Shown: positions 39,023-47,427 of the stretch, piece after piece
How positions within the stretch are numbered: the first letter of the stretch is position 1
Layout of the letters: every line of letters begins with the position of its first letter
Assembly (NCBI RefSeq): GCF_002531825.1
Contig: NZ_NWSX01000046.1
Coordinates: 1-48,852, forward strand
DNA length: 48,852 nucleotides
Reading direction: 5' to 3'
DNA from: Rhizobium sp. J15
GTDB taxonomy: Bacteria; Pseudomonadota; Alphaproteobacteria; Rhizobiales; Rhizobiaceae
Program-made: the position numbers and the translations under genes
Notes under the pieces: model-generated
What the model was told of the DNA's origin: nothing
The model's database searches: none
Seen by the model: the letters and a program-made list of their open reading frames with translations, nothing else

Positions 39023-40786
39023 ATGGACGATATGGCAAAACCTCCGGGCCTCGTGCAACGTGGCCGCATCTGGTACTATCGAAAGCGCGTTCCGAAGGAC
39101 CTCGTTGAACGCTACGGCAAGCGCGAAATCCCCATCAGCCTTGATACCGAAGACTACAAGATCGCTGTTGGCCGCTTTCATGAGGAAGCCGCTAAGCTCG
39201 AAGCCGAATTCACTGAGATACGCCGTCGGCGTGAGGTAATCACGGTTTCTGCGGTCTCAGATGTTCCGGGGGACATTCTGAACGTCAGTGAAGCAGAGGC
39301 AATTGCCATAGCGCGGGCGCTCGTGGTGGAGCGGCTCGCGAACGGCGACAAGATAACTGCAAAAGAAAAAATCCCGGTCTCTCAGGATGCGCTCGAAGAC
39401 TTTCGACACGAGATCAGCGGTGACATCGGCAATTTGCGGGACAGGGGAAGCAGTGAAGCCGATCAAATGGTTTATCTTGCGGCGATAAATGCTCTCAAGC
39501 GCAATGGCTATGCTGTCGCGGAGCGCCAGCGCGTCGATAACCGCGTTCTGGATTTGGTTCGCCGTGCGTTGGTGGTCGCCAATCAAATCGAACTGGAGCG
39601 CATTGACGGCAATTTCGCCGACGATCCCCGAGACGCATTATTCGCAGGTTCGAGTACTGGCGATCTCTCGAAGGTGGCTGATGCGCAAAGGCCCAAAGTT
39701 TCCGTATCGTCTGCGATCGAAACTTTTTGGGATCAGGTCATTTCCTTGGAGCCGAAAGCGCCGAAAACCGAGGTGAAATACCGAGCGATATTGGGCGTCA
39801 TCAAATCCTTCTTCGGTTCGGAAACGTCAATTGAGACTGTTACCCGCGAGCGGTGCTTCGCCTTTCGAGATACGGTGGCGAAGTTGCCGCCAAACTATTC
39901 CAAGAAAAAGGACGCGCCGGGCGAGGGAGCTTCGCTGGACGAGGTCATTGAATACGCCCGGGTCAATGAGCTTCCCGTGATGTCTTACGGCACACAGGCC
40001 CTCTACGTCGCCTTAATGGTCCGTCTGTTCACGTGGGCGGGCCACGAGCGGCTGACAAACGAATTGGTCGTTGTCGACATCAAGCCACGCGGAAAGCGCC
40101 CAGCGAAGGATGAGCTGCGCGGCTCATTTAACGGAGAGCAGCTTACAGCGATTTTCAACTCACCGATTTACCGAGGCTGCAAGGACGATGAATACGGCTT
40201 CTCGACGCCGGGACCAAACATTATCAAGCGCAGCCGGTATTGGGTGCCGCTGATCGCTCTTTTTGCAGGAATGCGCGAAGGCGAAATCCTGCGCCTCTCA
40301 GCGGATAATGTGCGCATCAGCGAAAACGGCACTTCTTATTTTGACCTAAGCAAACACAAGGGAAAAAATACCTACAGTCGCCGTGAGGTGCCGGTACACT
40401 CCACGCTCATCAAAGCGGGCTTCTTGAAGTTTGTGGAGGAAAAGCGGAAATCCAAGGACCGCGCCCTTTTCCCGGACGTTCCGTCGGGAGCCGATGGCAC
40501 ACAGACGGCAATTTTCTCAAAGCGCTTCGCCACCTTCCTGAGGGCATGCGGCATCAAGGATATGGATGCGAAGACCTGCTTCCATATGCTGCGCCACACC
40601 CTCAAGGACGCACTTGACCGGGGCCAAGTGCCGGAGAACTACAGCGAGGCCATCCAAGGCTGGTCTCGCAGTATGAAAACTAGCCGTTCCTACGGACAGG
40701 GTTTTGAGGCAGATACGCTGAAACCGTGGCTGGAGAAGGCGGTTCTGCCAAAGTTCGATCTTTCTCACATTACTGGGGAGAACTGA
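39023..40786 (+). CDS. Tyrosine-type site-specific integrase
   Basis: The 587 residues begin with a DUF6538-like N-terminus (PGLVQRGRIWYYRKRVPKDLVERYGKREIPISL), followed by a core-binding helical region (about 230-330) and a C-terminal catalytic domain. Catalytic residues visible are Arg in FAGMREGEILRL, the H-x-x-R box in FHMLRHTLKDAL, and a Tyr in SRSYGQGF as the likely nucleophile. It lies 93 bases after tRNA-Ser and points away from it. It is long for the family because of the N-terminal part. It would integrate and excise the island carrying the genes to its right. Confidence 0.93.
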   Translation: MDDMAKPPGLVQRGRIWYYRKRVPKDLVERYGKREIPISLDTEDYKIAVGRFHEEAAKLEAEFTEIRRRREVITVSAVSDVPGDILNVSEAEAIAIARALVVERLANGDKITAKEKIPVSQDALEDFRHEISGDIGNLRDRGSSEADQMVYLAAINALKRNGYAVAERQRVDNRVLDLVRRALVVANQIELERIDGNFADDPRDALFAGSSTGDLSKVADAQRPKVSVSSAIETFWDQVISLEPKAPKTEVKYRAILGVIKSFFGSETSIETVTRERCFAFRDTVAKLPPNYSKKKDAPGEGASLDEVIEYARVNELPVMSYGTQALYVALMVRLFTWAGHERLTNELVVVDIKPRGKRPAKDELRGSFNGEQLTAIFNSPIYRGCKDDEYGFSTPGPNIIKRSRYWVPLIALFAGMREGEILRLSADNVRISENGTSYFDLSKHKGKNTYSRREVPVHSTLIKAGFLKFVEEKRKSKDRALFPDVPSGADGTQTAIFSKRFATFLRACGIKDMDAKTCFHMLRHTLKDALDRGQVPENYSEAIQGWSRSMKTSRSYGQGFEADTLKPWLEKAVLPKFDLSHITGEN

Positions 40787-40862
40787 CTATGCCACGTCTC
40801 CTTTTGCACCGACCTCGATGCAAACCGAAATACTCATTGCATGTCGCGTGTCCGATCTGGGG

Positions 40863-42185
40863 TTAGCCAGAGGGCAGGGCCGTGGCCGAGGAGACCTCAA
40901 CCAAGTGACGGTAACTGTCCAACGAGTTTTTTTGCATTAATTCCAAGAGAACATCTTCGCTGATTGTGTTGTTATTCACCAAGGCTCGGATGAAAGTCGG
41001 AAATTCGTGGCTCCCCCGTAGGTCGGCTTGGCCGGTAGAAGCGGCTGCAAATATTCGGTCAACGTGGGAGGGTGACATGTACTGCGCTAACGGAACAGCG
41101 CACTGGCTTGCGCACGCGTTGGCGGAATACCAGTCTTTAACGTTGGAGTAGAGTTCCACAGCTCTGTCAACTATCTCTACAGGTGGAAACCTTTGCTGAC
41201 CTACGAAGTTCTGCGGCTGCAAAGTCGCAACTCGAGCGAGCGCATGGGGGCGCAACGTTCTGTTTTCGCACGCCATTGAAAGCAGATTAGATGTATGGGC
41301 GTCGTCGAGGTGCTGGAGCCATGTTGCCAAAGTAGCTACGGAGCCCGGATCGATGTCCTCGCCAACGTCGGCAATTGTCAAGACTAGATAACCACCTAAG
41401 TGTATTGCATCTTCTTCAGGTCGTTTGAGCAGTTTGCGTACAGCCAACTTGATCCTCTCAATCGACGCTGGGCGATGAATTTGCACCATCGCAAAAAGCG
41501 CGATCAGCGCCGAGTTTTTATGATGAAAGTCGCTATCCGGATCAGGCCAGCCAAATAGCAGCTCGTCGATAATGCCGTTGATCAGTGGTCCCCGAGCATT
41601 TGCAAATTCGGAGGTCCGAAGCCGCTCAACCGCAAGGTTATCGACGAGAGGAAAGAACGGCGACAAAATCAGGTTCTTCAGGCTGGCGATGGCTGCTCGT
41701 CCATGGCGAGGCTGCTGACCTAGAACGTAGAGACCGACGTTGCGGATGTGAAGCCTCGCTAATTCAGGTGAGGGGGAATAGGCGCTTCCCGTGTCAAGAA
41801 AGGTGGGATGGGCACACCTATTTCGGTCATCTCGTAAGCGAACCAATTCTGAGTATTCGTGGTTGTCGAGGAACTCAAAGTCTTTGTGAAATAGCTCCAA
41901 AAGCCCTCGTTCAAATTCCAGCACGTTTTTGATCACTTCAACGTTGCCGTTGCGGATCTGCCTATTGAACTCTTCAATCTTGCTAAACTCTTCCTTCGCT
42001 CGCCCGTCTCCGAGATCAGCCATAGCCCTTAGCTTCTCTACCAGATCGAAGCACAACGAGACGTACGCCGAAACTATGGCTGCCCTGAGTGCGCCGCTTT
42101 CATAACAACGCACGGCTTCGTGGTAGTGTGCACGGGAAGCAGGATCGGCGATGCGAAGGATTAGTTCTTCAAAATTGGCTAACAT
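40863..42185 (-). CDS. HEPN-motif protein with helical C-terminal region, function unknown
   Basis: A 440-residue protein from the ATG at 42185, which follows GGAGGGG; 24 more in-frame codons upstream lack such a site. Residues 10-130 are helical (HYHEAVRCYESGALRAAIVSA) and end with LRDDRNRCAHPTF. This is the R-N-x3-H signature of HEPN domains (Arg121, His126), many of which are RNases. The rest (about 150-440) looks like stacked helices, possibly ARM/HEAT-type, with no enzyme motif. HEPN proteins are frequent effectors of abortive-infection and toxin-antitoxin systems. It follows the DUF262 and nucleotidyltransferase genes on the same strand after a 156-base gap that holds an inverted repeat. 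The role in defence is inferred. Confidence 0.72.
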   Translation of the reverse strand: MLANFEELILRIADPASRAHYHEAVRCYESGALRAAIVSAYVSLCFDLVEKLRAMADLGDGRAKEEFSKIEEFNRQIRNGNVEVIKNVLEFERGLLELFHKDFEFLDNHEYSELVRLRDDRNRCAHPTFLDTGSAYSPSPELARLHIRNVGLYVLGQQPRHGRAAIASLKNLILSPFFPLVDNLAVERLRTSEFANARGPLINGIIDELLFGWPDPDSDFHHKNSALIALFAMVQIHRPASIERIKLAVRKLLKRPEEDAIHLGGYLVLTIADVGEDIDPGSVATLATWLQHLDDAHTSNLLSMACENRTLRPHALARVATLQPQNFVGQQRFPPVEIVDRAVELYSNVKDWYSANACASQCAVPLAQYMSPSHVDRIFAAASTGQADLRGSHEFPTFIRALVNNNTISEDVLLELMQKNSLDSYRHLVEVSSATALPSG

Positions 42186-42215
42186 GCTTTGTCCCCTCCG
42201 GTCAGGGTATCGCAG

Positions 42216-42249
42216 GTGGAGGTTAAGAAAGTAAACACAACTCCTCCAC
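42216..42249. promoter_or_regulatory. Inverted repeat upstream of the HEPN gene
   Basis: GTGGAGG (42216-42222) and CCTCCAC (42243-42249) form a 7-bp stem with a 20-base AT-rich loop, about 30 bases upstream of the HEPN start. It could be an operator or an RNA hairpin limiting expression of the HEPN protein relative to the two upstream genes. Confidence 0.4.
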
Positions 42250-42341
42250 ACATCCACGCTCTGGCCCTGAGCTGGTTAGGTCTCAAGACTTAGTCGTGAA
42301 GGAGTGAGTACGAGGGAAGCGGGAACGGCGGCACAGCGCAT

Positions 42342-43394
42342 TCAATCTGGCCACAGTCCGGAGATGTCCGGGGCTAATGCTCTTAAAATTGATTGTCTGC
42401 GTGCCCGGCGCCGGGCCAAGTCCGAGGCGGCTTTTTCTACAGCGACCGAGTAGTCTCTAATATGTTTTGGTATGCCCGGCCTGTCAGGGTCTCGTAGGTG
42501 ATCGTCTACTAACTCGGCGAACTTTTCTAATCGAGATCCGAGTTCTTTCCTCTCATCAGCGGCTAAGGGGAACTTACGATGGATTTCCGCCAACAGCAGG
42601 AATAGCGAATAAAAGTCCGACTTTTTTCGCCACCTTGTGCGCGCTATATTGGGAAGGGCCGCCATGATTTCACTAAGTGTAGCGTGAAAAGCGCGTTCCA
42701 TTCGGCGTCGATCCGGAAACTCCTGCTCATATGCCTGATACCACCGGTCAAGGCTGGACTTTTTATTCTGAAGGCCATGTAGGAAGCCAACAGCCAGCTC
42801 GCTGATAAACTCGATATCATTCATGCGTCTCACATCGGTCGGCGTGAAGACGTTGATATCCGCCCAGAGTTCATTATCTCCGATAGCTTCGAGAGATGTA
42901 ATGAACTCTCCCCAATAGGTCGCGTGTCTCAGCTCCTGTTTGTTTAACGCCACCACGTATCTGTTGATCCGGCTGAATATCGACCTGAGTTCGGCTTCCG
43001 GCACTTCAGGGAGAACTCGCACGACAAAGTTATAGTTGTAGATTTTCTTTTTATCGGCGCCCGTAAGGTCGTCGAAAAAAAGATCCGCCCATTCCGGGCT
43101 GTCCTTTTCGGACAGGCTGAATTCACCATTAATGAAATCGATACAAGCTCGGACCCTTTGCTGGCCATCTACCACTGTGTAGACGTCGTTACCGTCGTCA
43201 TCCGTGTATTCCTGCATGTACAACTCAGGGATAGGGTATCCCCGCAAAATCGTATCTATCAGGTATGACTTCTGTTTGTCAGTCCACACGGGGTTTCGTT
43301 GGAAGGGCGCCTTTAACACAAGTTCTTCATTTAGATAGCGCTTGTGAAGCCACGCCACGTTGTGAGTGGTGGAGTTTAAGAAGTTGTGGTCCAT
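42342..43394 (-). CDS. DUF262 domain protein (ParB-like NTPase/nuclease fold)
   Basis: A 350-residue protein. The N-terminus KAPFQRNPVWTDKQKSYLIDTILRGYPIPELYMQE (about residues 28-62) and TVVDGQQRVRACIDF with the DGQQR motif at 76-80 are diagnostic of DUF262, the GmrS-type domain related to ParB that hydrolyses nucleotides. The FSRINRYVVALNKQELRHA helix follows. No DUF1524 HNH nuclease domain is attached, unlike GmrSD, so the partner effector must be elsewhere, possibly the HEPN protein. The ATG overlaps the stop of the upstream nucleotidyltransferase gene (TGATG), indicating coupled translation. Confidence 0.88.
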   Translation of the reverse strand: MDHNFLNSTTHNVAWLHKRYLNEELVLKAPFQRNPVWTDKQKSYLIDTILRGYPIPELYMQEYTDDDGNDVYTVVDGQQRVRACIDFINGEFSLSEKDSPEWADLFFDDLTGADKKKIYNYNFVVRVLPEVPEAELRSIFSRINRYVVALNKQELRHATYWGEFITSLEAIGDNELWADINVFTPTDVRRMNDIEFISELAVGFLHGLQNKKSSLDRWYQAYEQEFPDRRRMERAFHATLSEIMAALPNIARTRWRKKSDFYSLFLLLAEIHRKFPLAADERKELGSRLEKFAELVDDHLRDPDRPGIPKHIRDYSVAVEKAASDLARRRARRQSILRALAPDISGLWPD

Positions 43395-43981
43395 CAATTT
43401 TCCAGAATTTTCGATTTGAGGTTTTCCATGCCGTTCATATGGTAAGCACGCAAGGCGTCATAATCTCGATATATTCGAAAGTTGATCTCGCGCTCTTCGG
43501 TAGGTTTCTCTCCAGCCATTGCATACATGGCTTCAGTCCACTCGCGTTTGAAAGGAAGCAAACCCAAGATCCGGTCTGCGGCGATGCATCCCCAGTAAAT
43601 ATATCGCGAGCGGTGATCGCCGATCGCAGACCGCATCTTGTGGTCACCAACAGCGCTTAGGTTTGTTGATCTTAGTGCTCTCCATGAAATTGAAAAATGA
43701 TGTTCAGAGACGATCGCTACATCAACATCCGAATTGCCGTCGAAATTTTTGAAATTCTTTAGTGGATTTAAGCTAAACCCAGTGCAGGCACTTCCCACAA
43801 CGCTGATATTCCGAGGATCAACTTGGATCAAGGAGGCCAGTTTTCGCTTCCATTGACGGTAAAGATGCCAATCCTCGCGAAAAAGATGCGGCAACCTGTC
43901 CAACAAGAAGGTATCGGCTGCGATATCTATGCCGTGCATTTCAATTGAAAGCTTCAGAGCAAGCAGTTTTTCATCAAGCAT
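43394..43981 (-). CDS. Nucleotidyltransferase-fold protein, partner of DUF262
   Basis: A 195-residue protein with the polymerase-beta-type nucleotidyltransferase signature: VVGSACTGFSL (Gly63-Ser64) followed by FDGNSDVDVAIV, in which Asp85 and Asp87 are the metal-binding pair. A third carboxylate is not obvious. The family includes MNT antitoxins, CD-NTases and tRNA-modifying enzymes; this one is not a recognised CD-NTase. It is the first gene of the nucleotidyltransferase-DUF262-HEPN set. MNT proteins are known to silence HEPN toxins by adding AMP, so a regulatory role toward the HEPN gene is possible but unproven. Confidence 0.75.
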   Translation of the reverse strand: MLDEKLLALKLSIEMHGIDIAADTFLLDRLPHLFREDWHLYRQWKRKLASLIQVDPRNISVVGSACTGFSLNPLKNFKNFDGNSDVDVAIVSEHHFSISWRALRSTNLSAVGDHKMRSAIGDHRSRYIYWGCIAADRILGLLPFKREWTEAMYAMAGEKPTEEREINFRIYRDYDALRAYHMNGMENLKSKILEN

Positions 43982-44298
43982 TCGTCATCCCCGTGCTTCT
44001 TTTCTCTCTCGAGCTCTTGCCTCCTGTCAATGGCTTAAGTCGCAATGGTTGCGTACGCTTTGATGTACTCGTTGATAGAAAAGACCCTGCAAATAGCTTT
44101 CGTCGCGCAACTGCAAACGAGCAAAGGCCGTGAGGTAAGCACGCCCGCAATCACAAGAACCGTGGAATTGCTTCTCATAAGACCTTGCCCGAGTGGGACA
44201 GCACTGCCGGGATATGCGGCGTCTCACTGAAGTTATCTCTTGCAATTTCGATACAGTTTCTCATTGTGTCTAAAAGCCAATTGGAAACTGAGGGTTGC
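43982..44298. other. Intergenic region with possible recombinase site
   Basis: These 317 bases separate the divergent nucleotidyltransferase and serine-recombinase genes. No gene is credible. CAGTTTC (44254-44260) and GAAACTG (44284-44290) form a 7-bp inverted repeat immediately before the recombinase start, a plausible res-type or operator site. Confidence 0.45.
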
Positions 44299-44871
44299 AT
44301 GATAATCGGATATGCAAGAACTTCCACCGCTGAGCAGGAAGCCGGACTTCAGTCTCAGCTCCGCGATCTCCGTGCAACGGGTTGCACGAAGGTCTTCAGC
44401 GAGCAGGTCTCTTCGGTCGGGGCGCGGTCGGAATTGAAAGCGGCGATGGAATTCGTCCGGGAGGGGGATACCCTTGTCGTCACCAAGCTCGACCGTCTCG
44501 CGCGATCCACTGCGCACCTGCTTTCGCTCATCGAGCATTTGGAGAAAAAAGGTGTGGCGTTGCGGATACTGGATTTCGGCGGCGGCGAGGTGGACACGAG
44601 ATCCCCGTCTGGCAAGATGCTGCTGACAGTGTTCGGCGCGATGGCCGAGTTCGAGCGTAGCACTATGCTCGTCCGCCAGCGTGAGGGGATTGCGGCGGCG
44701 AAGGTAGCTGGAAAATACAAGGGTCGTGCTCCCACTGCGCAGCGAAGGGAAAATGAAATCCGTACTCTCAGGGCTACGGGTGTCGGCGCGAGTGAAATCG
44801 CCCGACAGCTAGGGATTGGACGAGCTTCTGTGTATCGCATTCTATCCTCTTCTCAGAGTCCGCTTGGCTAA
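44299..44871 (+). CDS. Serine recombinase (resolvase/invertase family)
   Basis: A 190-residue protein from the ATG at 44299, with GAGGG upstream. The N-terminal catalytic domain starts IIGYARTSTAEQ, where Ser9 is the nucleophile. TKLDRLARSTAHLLSLI holds the active-site arginines, and GKMLLTVFGAMAEFERSTM is the dimer helix. The C-terminal HTH is GVGASEIARQLGIGRASVYRIL. The size and layout are those of Tn3-type resolvases and Hin-like invertases. It is alone here, with no transposase beside it, so it may serve plasmid or island multimer resolution or be left from a transposon. Confidence 0.93.
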   Translation: MIIGYARTSTAEQEAGLQSQLRDLRATGCTKVFSEQVSSVGARSELKAAMEFVREGDTLVVTKLDRLARSTAHLLSLIEHLEKKGVALRILDFGGGEVDTRSPSGKMLLTVFGAMAEFERSTMLVRQREGIAAAKVAGKYKGRAPTAQRRENEIRTLRATGVGASEIARQLGIGRASVYRILSSSQSPLG

Positions 44872-44965
44872 TAATCGAGAGGCAGAAGCGGCGCTGCAAA
44901 TCACTCCAGGGCAGCGGCCAGTTGAGCCGATAAACAGCGGAATTATCCTCCTCCAGAGAAGCCCA

Positions 44966-44992
44966 CGAACCTACGACCCGCTGATTAAGAGT
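44966..44992 (-). other. Orphan tRNA-Lys(CTT) fragment, possible attachment core
   Basis: On the minus strand these 27 bases read ACTCTTAATCAGCGGGTCGT followed by AGGTTCG. They match the anticodon loop (CTCTTAA, anticodon CTT), variable loop and T-arm of bacterial tRNA-Lys(CTT). The acceptor, D-arm and 3' end are missing on both sides. A tRNA core flanked by non-tRNA sequence is what a phage attP looks like. Confidence 0.6.
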
Positions 44993-45144
44993 AATCAAAG
45001 TGACACTGCATAGCATAAGAAACAACGCAAGTCGGTTCCAATGGCAGCTTCCCCGGACCCATAAAGCACTGGAACATAAGGTGAATTGGAAACCGTTTGT
45101 CAGGGATTAATCACAGTCGCAGAGGTTTCAGTAGGTGATTTCCT

Positions 45145-45606
45145 CTAGTCCCTCTGCCTCACTCGTGCCCATATATAGGTGTCGCAAAAAGAAAATGGCG
45201 TAACTTCCGTGAGTATAACTTCCTGGCCCGCCTGCAAAAACCCAATGATTTCGCTTTCTACAATCGTACATCCATTGACGTCCTGATCTTTTAATTCGAA
45301 GATCCTGTCTCTCACGTTCACGTCCCGGGAAAGTACAATTGGGCGGCCCACCAGCTCGCTCGGGGAGTAATCTATCAGGTCTGCGGATCGTGGTTGTCGC
45401 CACGTACCATCAGCCATATACCTTCCGAGGAACACCCAGCCAGAAATCGAGCGGCCGATGGATGACCGCGATTCGACCGCAGGTGCATCGTCAAGGGGCC
45501 GATCGCGGTAAAGAGGTCCGTCACCCCCGTCGGCATTTCCCTGCGCACACAAAGCGAGGAATGATATCATAGCGTAGATGGAGATGGATGCTTTCGGCCG
45601 TAGCAT
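45145..45606 (-). CDS. Small exported protein, last gene of lysozyme operon
   Basis: A 153-residue protein with an N-terminal signal-like hydrophobic stretch (ISIYAMISFLALCAQGNA). The mature part includes SIGRSISGWVFLGRYMADGTWRQPRSADL, and the C-terminal half (VLSRDVNVRDRIFELKDQD ... GQEVILTEVTPFSFCDTYIWARVRQ) has the alternating pattern of an SH3-like beta barrel. Two cysteines could form a disulfide. I do not recognise a family. It lies 15 bases after the metalloprotease gene on the same strand, so the three genes form an operon of exported proteins. Confidence 0.65.
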   Translation of the reverse strand: MLRPKASISIYAMISFLALCAQGNADGGDGPLYRDRPLDDAPAVESRSSIGRSISGWVFLGRYMADGTWRQPRSADLIDYSPSELVGRPIVLSRDVNVRDRIFELKDQDVNGCTIVESEIIGFLQAGQEVILTEVTPFSFCDTYIWARVRQRD

Positions 45607-45621
45607 AGTTACCCCCTTTAG

Positions 45622-46644
45622 CTAACGATGAGCTCCGTAAGTGGGATCGTACTGCGAAGGGCAGTAACTGAGATCTTGAATCGCACGACGAGTTAACCGG
45701 GCGTGATTCCAGCTTGTCGCCTCCACCGTGATACGGTTTCTTATTCTTCGATTTTTGAAGTCAGGTTTGCTGATCCCTCGGATTTCTATCCCGTTGTCGT
45801 AAAGCGCAAGCGCAACTTGGCGCACTAGCGAGATAGGAGCGCCGGCATGGCACGTCACAGTGCTGGTATTGTAGTCAGAAAAATCCACACCCTCATAAAT
45901 GCCAGTCTGGCGTACATCCACGTTCAGACCGAGGCCATTGAGCGCCTCAACAACCCTGCCGTTGTCAGCTCGTTTGTACCAGTACACGACCTCTGTCGAC
46001 GGGAAGTTATCTTCAGAAAGCCGACCTCCACATTCCAGAAAGCCCTCGCGCGCCAGATTAGTGCTTTCCGATCGCGATGGGTAATCTCCAGCGACCTCAT
46101 CTCGAGTTTGAGCGATGACGTCAGCAAGAGTCGTCCAATCTCCACCTAGTCTCGCGACTGCGCAGCCCCCTTCTCTGTCGGCTTCCTTTTCCTTTTGCAA
46201 ACGCTGTAATGAAACCCGCTCCGTCTGGTGCTTTTTGATAATATGGCCGAGTTCGTGCCCCAGAATAAATATGGCCTTTTCGCGCTTCTGGCCCAGAATA
46301 GTGCGCATCCAACTTCGCCTGTAAATAATGAAAGTTTGCGACTTTAATTGTTCGGGGAGCTGATCGCTAGCATTGGGTTGAAACGGTACCGCGTTATCGA
46401 TTTGATCGCACGTGATTGCCCTCAGTTTGATATCGAAGTTCGCCCGTTCAGCGATATCCGTTATTAGTTGCGTAGCTTCATTTGGCTCAAACGCAACTTC
46501 GGGATCATATATGTCGGTCGATTCTACTGAGATTTGGAAATAGCTTCTCACACACGCGAGACCATCGGCACGGCTGTTTTGAGCGAATGCTTGCCCCCAA
46601 GTTAAGACGCCCAATATTGGCATCAAGCAGCAAGTAGCCTTCAT
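45622..46644 (-). CDS. Exported M48-type metalloprotease
   Basis: A 340-residue protein with a signal peptide (MKATCCLMPILGVLTWGQAFA). FILGHELGHIIKKHQ contains the HExxH zinc motif (His130, Glu131, His134), and KEKEADREGG supplies the third ligand (Glu154) in the usual E-x-D position of M48 peptidases. The C-terminal third (about 230-340) is an unrelated region with a repeated pattern, NGLGLNVDVRQTGIYEGVDF and DNGIEIRGISKPDF, possibly a substrate- or cell-wall-binding module. The start overlaps the lysozyme stop by 4 bases, so the two are translationally coupled. It is probably periplasmic; the substrate is unknown. Confidence 0.8.
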   Translation of the reverse strand: MKATCCLMPILGVLTWGQAFAQNSRADGLACVRSYFQISVESTDIYDPEVAFEPNEATQLITDIAERANFDIKLRAITCDQIDNAVPFQPNASDQLPEQLKSQTFIIYRRSWMRTILGQKREKAIFILGHELGHIIKKHQTERVSLQRLQKEKEADREGGCAVARLGGDWTTLADVIAQTRDEVAGDYPSRSESTNLAREGFLECGGRLSEDNFPSTEVVYWYKRADNGRVVEALNGLGLNVDVRQTGIYEGVDFSDYNTSTVTCHAGAPISLVRQVALALYDNGIEIRGISKPDFKNRRIRNRITVEATSWNHARLTRRAIQDLSYCPSQYDPTYGAHR

Positions 46645-47375
46645 CGCGACACCATTCCGGTTCCGATATCAATATCCTCAGAAGCGTCAGGGGCAGCTCC
46701 TACGCCTACAGCACACGTTCTCGTATCGATTTTGCCGTTTGGCAGCCGCACCAAGGCTGCTTCGTTAAAGTAGGCAACCTCGCAGTTTCTGCGGTTCGCA
46801 AGACCCTGCAGCCTTCTTCCGCCGGCTCTGATCCATTTCCGCATCTCTTGTGTCGCTCTCCCGAAATCACCATCGTTCAATCTTCGCAATAGGGTCGAAC
46901 GAGCAAAGTTGTCGCCTCCCACATTGAACACGAACGACGTCAAAGCGCCGAACTGGCGTCGCGTCAGCTGCACACGCACAAGGCGTTGGACAATCTTGCG
47001 CGCAGGAACGGTATCAGCCGCTAGCAGGGTGTTGCCCTCTTCCCGCGACATCTTGTTTTCGAAGTCATTCGGCTCGCAGGAAGCCTTTTTTATCAGGTGA
47101 CCGTAACCGATCGTGCAATACCCTGCAGGATCATTGTAGGCTTTGGAAGACCAACCCTCGTAGACTTTTAGTAAATCAAGCGCTGACTGCAATATCCGTC
47201 GTGGAACGAAGTCTGCGTTCGCCGCGCCAGGCAGGTCACCCTCAAGCCTTTCAAGTAGCAACTGGGATGGCACACCACCTCCTTCTGGCGGGTCAAATTC
47301 TGGCAGTTCTTGCGACAGCACAGAAGTGTTTAAAACCAACAATGACGTACCAATAAACAGCGCGAACACCCGCAT
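46641..47375 (-). CDS. Exported family-24 lysozyme (endolysin-like muramidase)
   Basis: From the ATG at 47375, preceded by TGAGG, the protein has 244 residues. A signal peptide is present (MRVFALFIGTSLLVLNTSVL, then SQ). The catalytic triad follows the T4-lysozyme pattern E-x8-D-x5-T in YEGWSSKAYNDPAGYCTIGYGH. LTRRQFGALTSFVFNVG and RKWIRAGGRRLQGLANRR are the usual conserved later blocks. A tail of about 30 residues after the domain has no known motif. It would cut peptidoglycan in the periplasm. Unlike a phage lysis cassette there is no holin or spanin; the next genes encode exported proteins. Confidence 0.88.
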   Translation of the reverse strand: MRVFALFIGTSLLVLNTSVLSQELPEFDPPEGGGVPSQLLLERLEGDLPGAANADFVPRRILQSALDLLKVYEGWSSKAYNDPAGYCTIGYGHLIKKASCEPNDFENKMSREEGNTLLAADTVPARKIVQRLVRVQLTRRQFGALTSFVFNVGGDNFARSTLLRRLNDGDFGRATQEMRKWIRAGGRRLQGLANRRNCEVAYFNEAALVRLPNGKIDTRTCAVGVGAAPDASEDIDIGTGMVSR

Positions 47376-47427
47376 GGATTGCCTCATTTATAACTATCGA
47401 GATTAGAAGTAGTCAGCAAAACAAGTT

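Noticed and set aside
38806..39069. Minus-strand frame reading through tRNA-Ser
   Set aside because: It is the translated reverse complement of the tRNA, a frequent false ORF.
44774..45025. 83-codon minus-strand frame downstream of the serine recombinase
   Set aside because: No ribosome-binding site or family pattern, it overlaps the recombinase end, and its middle is the tRNA-Lys fragment.
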